Shown one piece after another: positions 12,762-22,901 of a stretch of 64,000 nt of DNA (positions are counted from its first letter, which is position 1; each line of letters starts with the position of its first letter). The stretch comes from Polyporus tsugae (lineage: Eukaryota > Basidiomycota > Agaricomycetes > Polyporales > Polyporaceae). The position numbers were made by a program, and so were the translations under genes. The stretch lies in assembly GCA_024305745.1 (NCBI GenBank), contig JAHRBS010000004.1:1240001-1304000 (forward strand). Direction: 5' to 3'. The notes beneath the pieces were generated by a model. It did not search any database. It saw only the letters and a program-made list of their open reading frames with translations, and was not told where the DNA came from.

Positions 12762-14896
12762 TTACGAGGTCACTGCAGATCATCGTCAGTCAAAAACATT
12801 GCCGCACACAACGAAATAACACTCACTGTAACTGGCAGGGTCGATGTGGTCCGGCAACTCGGGCACAGCGACCTCGAAGCGTGACTGGATAGCCGCCATC
12901 ACCTGTTGGTCGCTTTCCGACGACACAAAGGTAATCGCAAGACCCTTCGTACCGAAACGGCCAGCACGACTGATGACAAGTGATGAGTAAGGATGCGATC
13001 GAACACGCCAAGGGCACACTTACCCGACACGGTGTAGGTAGCTGTCCGCATCAGGAGGACAATCGTAGTTAACGACGATGTTGACACGCTCTACATCAAT
13101 ACCACGACCGAAGATGTCAGTGGCCACCAGAATACGCTTCTCGAACGCCTTGAAGGCAGTGTACCGCGAGATACTAACAGCAGTGGCAATCAGACACCGG
13201 TAATTCTACGACAAATGTGCGACTTACCGCTCCTCCTGCACAAGACCAGAATGGATCGCTATACTAGGGAAGTTGCATGACACAAGGAGCTTGTCGAGCT
13301 CGATGGCACGCGCAACAGACTTGACAAAGATGACGACCTAAACCGGGTATGGTCATGACATGAAATTGAGCGAATGGCATTCAAGACCCACCTGGTTGAA
13401 GTCAAGCGTGTCGAGAAGTTCGTTTAACTTCCTGTTCTTGCCCACTTCCTCCATCTTGACGTAATGTTGTTGGAGACCGTGGAGAGTCAGCTTCGTCTCA
13501 TCATCGACGAAGATCTCCAGAGGCTGAAATACGAGGACCACGGTCAGAAACTCCAGACGGATCTAGGGTAAAAGACGCTCACGTTTGCCATGAACTTCTT
13601 GCACGTGATCCGGATCTCCTTCGCCAATGTAGCGGAGAACATCATGACCTGCTTGTGGTGCGGTGTCGCCCGGAAGATCTCCTGGACATCGCGGCGCATG
13701 TCTGGTGGATGGTGGCGGATATGGTAAGATGACGTCGTACGTAAAACGAAGCAAAGAAAGGAACGAAGAATGAAGGCGGCGGCAATATTAAGAGAGGACA
13801 GCGTCGTCGGCTTGAGGGTTGCCCCTCGGGGACTTGCGTGTTCGCGCGACGTGAACGCGGGAATCGCTGCCTTGATCGTCGAGACCGTTGGTACTTCATC
13901 CGCTTCTCCTATCCACATGCCCACCTCCCGAAACCACATTCCAGAGTCCACCGAAACCAGGGTCCAGATCGTCACAGGAGGTCGCTCGGCGCTGGGGCGC
14001 CGCATTGCGAGACAGCCCGACGTGAAGCGTGAGGTGTGGAAACCGGACAAGGCCGACGCCGCGAGGATAACAAACGATTCATGAAGGATGATGGGAGGCC
14101 GAAATTCGCATAGACTAACCAAGCTGTTCGAGCATTTTGTCGCACTCGTCCAGAATGAAGTGCTTGACTTTGGAGGCGTCGAGTACCTTGTCTCTGACGA
14201 GGGCGTTCAAACGGCCGGGGGTGGCGACCACGACGTGCGGGCATTTGGTCTTGTCGCGGAGGAGATCGGCATCCTTCACCACAGGGGTGCCACCGAAGAA
14301 CGTGCTGACGCGAACGTCGGGCATATACTTCGCGAACCGCGTGTATTCGTTCTTGATCTGGAAAGCAAGCTCGCGGGTGTGGCACAGGACGATGACCGAC
14401 ACCTCGCCGTTGACCGGCTCGAGCTGCTGCAGCGTCGCAAGCACGAACACCGCGGTCTTGCCGTGGCCAGACTTGGCCTGACAAAGCACGTCCATTCCGA
14501 GGACAGCCTGGGGGATACACTCCTGCTGAACTGCAAAGAACATGTGTTAATCGAAATGAACCATTGCGCGTATACCAAGCTCCACGAACCTTCCGACGGG
14601 TGCTCGAAACCCAAATCACTAATCGCACGAAGGAGCTCTGGCTTCAACAGGAAATCCCTACGTGTCGTCGAGTGGCGCGGGTAAATACGTGATCAAACTA
14701 CAACGAGGACGCGTCCTACGTACCTGAATCCTGTCGAGTGGATGCCAGAGAAGTTCTTTTTGTCCTTTTCCCCGTCAACGTCGCCCGCAGGTGCTGAGAC
14801 CGAAGCACCGTTGGCCGCCGCTGCTGGAGCGCCGTTGGTGACGACGTCGTGCTCATCCTCGTAGTCGATGAGTTCCTCGTTGTCGTGAGCGCTCAT
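12762..14896 (-). CDS. SUB2: DECD-box RNA helicase Sub2/UAP56, mRNA splicing and export
   Basis: Nuclear ATP-dependent RNA helicase acting in spliceosome assembly and, with TREX, in mRNA export. It starts [17 protein letters not shown], the acidic N-terminus typical of Sub2. Visible motifs: Walker [12 protein letters not shown] (14455-14485), Ib [12 protein letters not shown] in [10 protein letters not shown] (about 14130-14150), SAT in [10 protein letters not shown] (about 13640), [11 protein letters not shown] near 13320, and the [13 protein letters not shown] motif (about 12950-13025). The last intron (about 12782-12826) joins DPASY to a short final exon ending MTS-stop at 12762, giving the family's usual C-terminus. 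The Walker A position before GKT is His rather than the usual Met/Leu. Its 5' end faces the dicarboxylate carrier across a shared 0.6-kb region. Confidence 0.95.
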
Positions 14897-15508
14897 TGTC
14901 GTTGTCGGGTCGAAAAAGCAAGAAGATTGAAGCTAGGAGGATAAGAGGGACAGAGCAAGGGGTGAACAGCAAAGGAGGTGGCGGTGGGAAGGAGAAAAAG
15001 GGCGACGGACCCGGGGTGACGCGCGGCGCCAAACAGCCTCGCCTGAACCTTGTTCGGGTGCACGGACCCCGGTCACGCTCTGGACCGTCACGAGCCCGGC
15101 CAGTGCCCGGCCCCAGTGCCAGACTCTGAAGTGTATTGCAGGTCTGCCTATTCTGGCGCAGCGGTCTGCGACCGTTGCCAATTCATGCAATCTCTGCGTC
15201 GTGCTCCGTACCACCACCACACTCGTTTCTACAATGCAGTTCGTTGCCCCAACCCCGCGTCTCAGATCCCACCGGCCCTATCGCGCTTACTTGGACGGAA
15301 TGCCGCGGCATTCCTAATTTGTAATGGCACTTGTTTCGGCACTGAGGACCGTCGGACATACGTGAACCGTCCCTCCCCTCCGACGCGAGGACTCGCAGCA
15401 GTCGCCGTATATCTTCTCTTCCATGAAACACACCCATCCTAGTGCAGTTGCCTTCTGACGATACACAGAACGCCTCCCTGCCCTCCAGGCTACACTGAAA
15501 TCCCCACC
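14897..15508. promoter_or_regulatory. Divergent promoter region SUB2 / dicarboxylate carrier
   Basis: About 0.6 kb between the start codons of two outward-facing genes, so it should carry both promoters and leaders. GC-rich on the SUB2 side and CT-rich near the carrier. No obvious TATA box or repeated operator-like site was seen. Confidence 0.5.
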
Positions 15509-17009
15509 ATGCCTCACACAAGTTATCCCTTCTGGTGAGTCGCTGTCTTTGCTTGTCGTGATATCCTAGACTGATTACAGCATGGAATCCAAGGCTTGGC
15601 GGTACGTTTCTTTCTTGTTCATGCGACGGAGGGTTAATAAAGAACGCCCCATCTCCTGTGGATCATAGGTGTCGGCGCGACGAGTGAGTGCCTGTTTTCC
15701 CTCGCTGCCTTATCATCCGAGCTGAGCATCACCGCCATCTTTAGTGGCAGCGTGCTGTACGCATCCGTTGGACCTTACGAAAGTGTGAGCGACAGTATTC
15801 TGCTAGAGGTACCCCTTCCACATCTTAACTCGAGGACAGCCGGATGCAGACCATACAGTCCGGGTCACGACCGTCAACCCTTTCCATCCTACGTATGACT
15901 GTCATCGAAACTGGCTTCAAGAGCCTCTACACTGGGCTCAGCGCATCTGTCATGCGACAAATGTCCTATTCCCTCGTTCGCCTCGGTGTCTACGAGAAGA
16001 TGAAGGTGCACTTGTCGAAAGATGGGCCAGCGCCAGCCAGCCATCTTTTTATTGCGGCGATGGTGGCAGGCGGCTTGGGCGGTATTGCGGGGAACCCCGC
16101 CGGTAAGGGTCACGCAAAGCTTGCATACGGGTTCATCATTGACTCTTGCTCCAAGACATCCTCCTCGTCAGAATGACAAGCGACTCAGTGAGGCCGGTGG
16201 AGCAGAGGTACAACTACAGCAATGCTCTCACTGGTCTCGCGACACTTGTGAGGGAGGAAGGCGTGCACGGTTTGTTCCGCGGAATGGGTACCAATCTAGT
16301 AAGCCCCTGCCACACCTTACCCTGGCGGTGACCTGACTCCGTGAGCAGACACGCGCGATCCTCATGAACGTGAGTTTTATGACGTAACGACCCCATGCCC
16401 TCATGGCTCTCACCGGGGTTTTGTAGGGTTCTCAGGTTGGATCGTGAGTGCATCATCCGTTTAAGCAATCGGTTATGCTCACATTTTGCCCTAGATATGA
16501 CCTTTTCAAACAACTGCTTTTGAGGAACAGGCTGCCCATTGTCGATTACCAAATGCAAGATGGCTTGTTCCTCCATTCAGTTGCTAGCATACTGGCTGGA
16601 ACCCTTGCAACCAGTGAGTGGACGGCATATTGTACTCGGAAAGAACTAACATGGTTAGCAATTCACAGCTGTAACGGCGCCCGCAGATGTGCTCAGGTCA
16701 CGTTTGATGGCGGCAGTACGTACATTGGTTGCTCCAGCTTCCGTGATTCACTGACTCGTCTTTCGTAGCATGGCAAGTCACACCCGCTCCAGGTCTTGAC
16801 CACAGCACTCAGAAACGAGGGCCCCCGTTTCCTGTTCAAGGGGTGGACTCCAGCATTTATTCGTCTTGGCCCAAACACAGTACTCATGTTCATATTCTTC
16901 GAGGTCAGTCGGATACGTCGGCGTATCCACATCATGTTCTCACGTTAGTTATCAACAGCAATTGAAGAAGGGATGGAGATCCATCTTCCCGGCCAACTAT
17001 ACCGTCTAG
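15509..17009 (+). CDS. DIC1: Mitochondrial carrier, dicarboxylate-carrier-like
   Basis: Inner-mitochondrial-membrane solute carrier, closest in pattern to yeast Dic1, which exchanges malate/succinate for phosphate. The three carrier repeats each show the P-x-D/E-x-x-K/R signature: HPLDLTKVRMQ (after splicing, 15745-15850), NPADILLVRM (about 16095-16175) and APADVLRSRL (about 16680-16710). The protein begins MPHTSYPFWLGGVGATMAA, assembled from exons of 26, 8, 15 and 40 nt (15509-15534, 15594-15601, 15669-15683, 15745-15784). Later parts include YDLFKQLLLR (16495) and GPRFLFKGWTPAFIRLGP (16820-16870). It ends FPANYTV with the stop at 17007-17009. Assignment to Dic1 rather than the oxoglutarate carrier is by overall resemblance. 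Confidence 0.9.
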
Positions 17010-17491
17010 CACTCCTAGAGGCTCGCACTATCATTATTTGTATCGGAAAGACTCACCCGTCTGCTCATAGACTAGAGGGATTGTATAGAACAACGGCTAG
17101 ATCTAGAGTTCTTTCTACATTACCCTCCTTGACGACCATGCCCTTGTATATGACGGACATGTGTATATGCAATGCAGTCAACGTTTTAACGTCTGCCTAT
17201 CATTTGCTATCAATCACTGAGGTCAGGTTAGTAAGTACGATGTCGCTTGTTGCCGCGGGATTTGTGTGCTGTGCCGCGACGCCGAGTGGGAGCTTTTTTT
17301 GACACGTGATCATTAATCCTCAACGCGCCGCGGTCGCGTTTTTCAGGTTCCTGCTGCCCGCATAACCTCGGACTGCTCTCAATATCGAGGGCTCACTTAC
17401 CCATCTCGATCCCTTCTTCCCCTGAGGCTAGCTTGGTTGAAGTGGTAGTACTCGACTCGACTTCCAAAGTTAGGATCACCTCGGCACCGAC
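17010..17491. other. Intergenic region between the carrier and ROK1
   Basis: Holds the trailer of the carrier and the promoter/leader of the downstream helicase, both on the plus strand. No conserved frame and no RNA gene seen. Confidence 0.5.
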
Positions 17492-19684
17492 ATGGAGGCA
17501 TTCCACTTACTGTCCCGAGGAGGGTCCAAGTTTGACAAGCACAGATTCAAGTCAGACGTCTCGTTATTCACAGTACGTGTCGTACCAGAAAACTCGCGCG
17601 ATGTTACCAACCCCAGCATCAGGGTAACGGGGCCAAGGAGTCCAAGCCTTCGACTTCTACCCGCGCACCGGAGGGCGAGCTCCCGCCCGAGCTCGACTTC
17701 TTCAAGTACGCACAAGGCGGGAACCCCAAGCGGAAAGTGTCGGAAGCAGAGGTTGACGTGAAGGGCAAAAGGCGGAAGGTCGAGGACTGTAGCGAAGACG
17801 AGGATGTCGATGCGGAGCAGGCGGAGGACGACCCACCCATGCCTCGGCATCGTGTCACCACGAAGGGGAAGAACGTGCCCGAGCATGTGGAGACGTTTGA
17901 AGCCGTTCGCGAGCGATACAGTCTGTCCTCGCACCTGCTCCAAACCCTTGTGCAGCATGGGTACAAGAGGCCAACGGGGATCCAGTCCTATGGGATCCCT
18001 ATACTTATGGAGGTACGCTTTGCCACGAAACCCATCTCTCGCGTTGCGTCGGCATTGACTGGTTATCAGCGACGAGACCTGGCTGCCATCTCTCCAACCG
18101 GTACTGGCAAAACGCTCTCCTACTTGCTCCCAGTAATGGCTGCGCTTGGCGCACCCGCGGCGAGCTCGAAGGCAGATTCTGGGTCAGGTGTTCGCGCTGT
18201 CATCCTCGCGCCCACGCGCGAGTTGGCGCACCAGATCCACAACGAGTGCCTGAAGCTCGCTCAGGGCCGAAAGTGGCGGATCGTCCTGTTCAGCAAGGCA
18301 ACTGCGTCGACACTCACTGACAAGAAGGTGCGAGAAAGGATTGGTGAGTACACTAAGACGTGGGTCGCCGCATATATGCTCGTTCGTGGGCTTACAGGCT
18401 ACCCTGGTGTCGCCAGACTTGATCATTAGCACACCTCTAAGGCTCGTAGCATCGCTGCAAGCGGGGAATCTTGGGCTAGACAAGTCAGTTCGACATACAA
18501 AATTGCGCATGTAACGAGCTGATACGAGCTGAATTTTCAGTGTTCGACATCTTGTTCTTGACGAGGCAGATCGTATGCTCGACGCAGAATTCATGGAGCA
18601 AGTACAAGAAGTCATCGCTGCTTGCACGCATCCGGAAGTTCAGAAAGCCGTGTTCAGCGCTACACTTCCTGCGAACGCAGAAAAGGTCGCCATGTCCATG
18701 CTTAAAGACCCCATCCGAGTTGTCGTCGGCCTGAAGTACGTTTTTGCGCTTGTTTGGACTACCAATATGGCGTCTAACCCACCTTGGCAGGGACACGCCC
18801 CTTCCTCTTATTGCTCAGTCACTCACCTACGTTTCCGACGACCAATCCAAGCTGCCAACGCTTCTTCAGTATCTGTCGCAGCCATACGCTCCCCCTGTGC
18901 TCATTTTCGTCTCGTCACAACCCCGCGCGACTTCGTTGGCGGAAGAGCTAGTGATCTCTGGTGTAGCAAATGTCGATTGCTTACACGCCGGTATGACGAA
19001 AAAGGAGCGAGAAGATGCGGTGTCACGGATGCGTCGTGGGGAGAGCTGGGTCATGATCAGCACCGAGGTTATGGCTCGTGGTATGGACTTCAAGGGCGTC
19101 CGAGAAGTCATCAACTATGACTTTCCGCAGAGCGTCCAAAGCTACGTCCACAGAATCGGTAAGCTGGAGCAGCGACCCCACAATGAAAAACCATTGATTT
19201 TGATTGTCCGAGTCAGGCCGTACTGGGCGTGCAGGACGCGAGGGCAAGGCCATCACGTACTTCACAAACCAAGACGCGCCGTTCCTCAAGACGTAAGCGC
19301 CACACCGTTTGTTTTGCATAGTGTGAGATCTCTTATTGTCCTCAACAGGATCGCGAACGTGCTCCTACAATCCGGATCTACGGTCCCCGAGTGGATCTTG
19401 AAACTTCCCAAGCCGTCAAAGATGAAGCGACGAGAGATGGGCAAGATCCAGCGTGCAGAAGCCGTCAACAATGCAAGACGTATCGGACGCGGCGACGCAA
19501 TCAAGAAAGGGTGAGTCAGCTGAGGCTCTCGGGGGCCAACATCTTGCGCCCATCATATGAACTTACGCCATTGTCCAGGGAAATGATCGCTGGATCGAAG
19601 AGGCGAAGGGAAAAGGAGGGGCAGAGAAAGGAGAAGCTAGCCGCAGCACCTCCGAGTGGAGATGGAACGGACGGGGAGTCGTAA
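17492..19684 (+). CDS. ROK1: DEAD-box RNA helicase Rok1/DDX52, 18S rRNA processing
   Basis: Nucleolar ATP-dependent helicase needed for small-subunit rRNA processing. It starts MEAFHLLSRGGSKFDKHRF, a Rok1-type N-terminus; an intron follows near 17573-17628 and then a charged nuclear region (KRKVSEAEVDVKGKRRK). Helicase motifs in order: Q-motif GYKRPTGIQSYGIP, Walker A SPTGTGKT (18090), Ia APTRELAHQ, DEAD in LVLDEADRML (about 18560), SAT in AVFSATLPAN, LIFVSSQPRA, STEVMARGMDF and HRIG-RTGRAG (split by an intron near 19160-19215). The C-terminal VPEWILKLPKPSK and a basic tail are characteristic of Rok1. About 7 introns. The stop is at 19682-19684. Confidence 0.94.
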
Positions 19685-20742
19685 ATGAGTTTCTAGGCGG
19701 TGGCTCTGATGTACTGTGCACCCCAACGTACGTTCCGCCCGTTGCTTCTACACACGATGCTCTGGACACGTACCCTACAGCACACTTGTCACTGTCGTTC
19801 GAGATGAACGTCCTGGGAACGCAGGATAGCCGAGTGGCACAAGGTCAGGTCAGTATCGAAAGGATGCGCGTCTCATCGCAACATGTGCGGGCATTACACG
19901 GAGTTGATTTCCTTGATAGGCACTGAAAGTTGCAATGCAGCGTTTCTAGACCGGTTGTCCTTGGACGAGTGGCACAGTTGTATGTAGGGGAGCCGGGAGC
20001 CGTGCTGATCCCACCTTGCACCCAGACGCCAGGCAACACATGTCACCAAGCGGGTCGCCTCAACTAAACTGGGAGACGTCTCGGGGACCGTCAAGTTGTC
20101 CGACGGCCTTGTCCCCAAGTGGCAGGGTCTAGTTGTAGTCAATTACGTCCTCGTGGCTAAATGGACAACGATCCAACAACATTGTAACGGCCCTGGGGTT
20201 TGTTGGGAGTTGTTTCAGCGCAACAGAACTCGGTGCTTTCCCACGTCCTGGTGCTCAATGTCGCCTTCCCGCCGTTATTCTCTACCGAGCGACGTCCGTC
20301 GGCAACTACCAATGGCAACCCTGCGCACTCGCGAACGGGAGCGTCGCTGTCTGGTCGCCGCCGAGGATATTTTAGCCTTTGTTCATCCGTCAAGCGACCC
20401 TGAACTGGTCGGGCGAGCGCTGTGCGGGCCGCTCTGGATATACTTCCGCGATGGCTGGCTGAAGAAGGAAAGAGGCCACGCGAGGCAGGAAAACCTTAAA
20501 CCAAGGACGAGGGACTGGGGACGGTATGCGATTGCGCCGCGAGGCAAACATGAGGCTGTCCCCAGTAGCTTCGTCGCATTTTGCAATCGTGTTTGCGTTC
20601 TCTACCGGGTGGCACATTCTGCTATAAACCTGCGCGCGAAACGATGCTATGTGTCCCTTGCAACGCTCGAACCCACCTTTCGACCGACTTCGTCTCGTGC
20701 CTCACCACCTCTCTCGACGCTATCCTGTTGTCCTTGGACACC
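19685..20742. other. Intergenic region upstream of the HMG-box gene
   Basis: About 1 kb containing the ROK1 trailer and the promoter of the HMG-box gene. A long plus-strand open frame (20096-20824) lacks recognisable content and runs into the HMG gene in another frame, so it is not called. A tRNA-like stretch near 19826-19850 lacks a matching T-arm. Confidence 0.5.
20623..20628 (+). promoter_or_regulatory. Candidate TATA box of the HMG-box gene
   Basis: TATAAA in the context GCTATAAACC, about 115 bases before the ATG at 20743. Position and orientation suit a fungal core promoter; there is no transcript evidence. Confidence 0.45.
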
Positions 20743-22320
20743 ATGCCAGCTTTTCGCAACATCAGACGCTCTCGCCGCATTTCGAAACAGCCGCCTCGCG
20801 ATCCCGGTAAGTCATCGTGTTTGATCCCAAGTCCGGCCACGCGCTTTCCTTCCACCGTTGGCTACCCACGATTCGAGCTATATACTGATATACTAAACGC
20901 GTGTAGATACCGACGAATATGACGTCTACGATCTGGAGCTCATGTACCCGGACTCCGACGGTGCGGAGTCCGACCCCGCCCCATCTTCTTCCCCCCCGAC
21001 GCATGATGCGCTCGTCTATCCGCAAACTCCCCTTTCGTCTCCCCCCAACTATCCCGGCTCGACTCCCTCCCGTTCTTCTCACTCACGCAAGAAGAAGCCG
21101 GGTCACATCCCGCGCCCGCCAAACGCCTTCTTAATCTTCCGCTCCGACCTCTGGAACAAGGAGAAGATCAAGAGCTCCGTCGAGCGCGACCACCGACAGA
21201 TTAGCCGCATTGCCGGCAGATACTGGCAGGAACTCAGCGATGCCGAACGCGCTCCCTATCACGTCTTGGCCGAGGAGGCGAAGCGTCTGCACGCGCAGAT
21301 GTACCCCGATTACAAGTACTCTCCCGTATACCGCAAGGACAAGGCCACGAAGCGCAAGGCGAAGCCCGAAGACACGGACAAGGTCCTCCGCTGTCAGCGC
21401 GTCGCACATCTGATGCGGCGCGGCTTTATGGGTGACGCGCTGAAGAGGGAGCTGGAGACGCACGACGCACCTGGGGACGACGATACATCCGATGCCTCTG
21501 ATTACGTCGAGGCCCCTCGTCGGAAGAAGACGAAGCCTCGCAAGTCTTCCATCAAGAAGGCATCCTCCACCCAGCGTTCTCGCCGCTCCCGCTCCACCCC
21601 CAACCCGGTGAAGGACGAGGACCTCCACGAGGAAGACGGTATCCCTCCGGAGCGCATCGAGTCTCCCATCGTCGATACCCCCATTCTCGACGCTCCCATC
21701 AGCGCATCTCGCATCGTCGACTCCCCGGTTTCCGTCGACCCCATTGTTAGCTCTCATGTGCTCGACGTCACCCCTAAGCAAGAACATTCTACGCCGGCCA
21801 TCCTTCTGCCTTCACCGTTCTACGACCACGACCACGGAGGCTTCGTGCCCCAGGACAAAATTCCAGAGCTTTCTCTCGGTTCACCTGCTTTCAGCCCGAA
21901 GGTATGCGCGATCATTGGTACGTTATCGTGAATGCGCTGACTTATGGCTGATAGGTGGAGTTCACCAACCCCTTCGCTGAAGAGTCAGGTTCGCCGCGTA
22001 GTGATGACACGGCATTCTTCGGTTGCGATCCCTTGTCCCCGGTCACAGCTCCCCTTCACTCTTCCCCTTCTAGCGACTTTCTTGGCGTCGCCTTCGACGA
22101 GCCTCCGGTCTCGATGGAGGCGCCCAGCTTCCTCGACTGTGCCTACGACATCGAGCTTTTCAACGTTAAGGGTGACCCGATGCGTCCCGCGGCTGACTGC
22201 CTGAAGCCGGATTACACTACGATGCTTAGTGCCGAGGATATCTACAGCCCTCTCTACATGCATGACTACACCATCGGTCAGGCAGGTGATCACGTCTACT
22301 CTGCCTGGGTCGACATGTAA
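20743..22320 (+). CDS. HMG-box transcription factor (MATA_HMG-like)
   Basis: Probable sequence-specific nuclear DNA-binding regulator. The start MPAFRNIRRSRRISKQPP is followed by an intron (about 20812-20906) and then DTDEYDVYDLELMYPDSD. The HMG box spans about 21100-21330: it opens HIPRPPNAFLIFRSDLW and continues through RIAGRYWQELSDAER and YHVLAEEAKRLHAQMYPDYKY. RPPNAF-L-FR is the pattern of the fungal MATA-type HMG subfamily, which includes Prf1-like regulators. Basic KKTKPRKSSIKKAS-type stretches follow, then a degenerate I-V/L-D-x-P repeat (21661-21765), a second intron (about 21902-21955) and an acidic, proline/serine-rich tail ending YSAWVDM. The tail looks like an activation domain. 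No pheromone or receptor genes lie nearby. Confidence 0.88.
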
Positions 22321-22901
22321 AACTGGACATGAACGTTTCCTACCAACATCTCCATCCCATTCCCTTCATACCCCATCTCCACTATCCATACTGTCTTCCT
22401 CTACAAATGCATCTCGTCGTCCCCACTTTCGTAGTCCTCGCACAACAACTCTCTGTTCCGAACGTCATACCCGCATCGTCCATGTCCATAGCTACTGTCA
22501 TCATCCCCTGTACTACCACACTCCAAGAAATCGCTAGAATTGCTCACATCCCATGTCCTTATGTATCGATATTGCCCTCCAACCCCCCAACATCCCGTCC
22601 CCGCATCCCGCAATACTTACACACTCAATGAATGTCATTATCATCCACATCGCTTAGCGCGAGTCAAGGTCTAGAGTCGATTCAACTTCTCGGAAGTGAC
22701 ATTGATAGCACGACAATCAGTCTCCCGACGCCCGACCCTAAAGGCGGATCGTTGACTAACCCGCGAAGCTCACGATCTACACGCGTACTATGTCCCGTCC
22801 GATCGCCGCCCTGACACGCTGGCACGCGACACGCCCCAGCCGCACCTCACGCCTGGCCTCTTTTCAAGTCCCCGAGCCTCCACGTCGGTGCCGCCTCGCC
22901 G
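22321..22901. other. Convergent intergenic region
   Basis: Between the stops of the HMG-box gene and the CCA-adding enzyme. The HMG side (22330-22630) is pyrimidine-rich, with many CATC/TCCC runs, as in a trailer. No gene recognised. Confidence 0.5.

Noticed and set aside
12762..19684. Two helicases and a carrier as an operon-like unit
   Set aside because: SUB2 lies on the opposite strand and each gene has its own intergenic region; fungal genes are not operonic.
19826..19850. tRNA-like D-arm (GCCGAGTGGCACAAGG)
   Set aside because: No matching acceptor stem or T-arm (GGTTC-type) follows within tRNA length.
20096..20824. 242-codon plus-strand open frame
   Set aside because: No motif, overlaps the HMG-box gene's first exon in another frame, and contains its TATA box; probably chance in GC-rich sequence.
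20743..22320. HMG-box gene as part of a mating-type locus
   Set aside because: No homeodomain pair, pheromone precursor (CAAX peptide) or STE3-type receptor nearby; basidiomycete MAT loci are defined by those genes.
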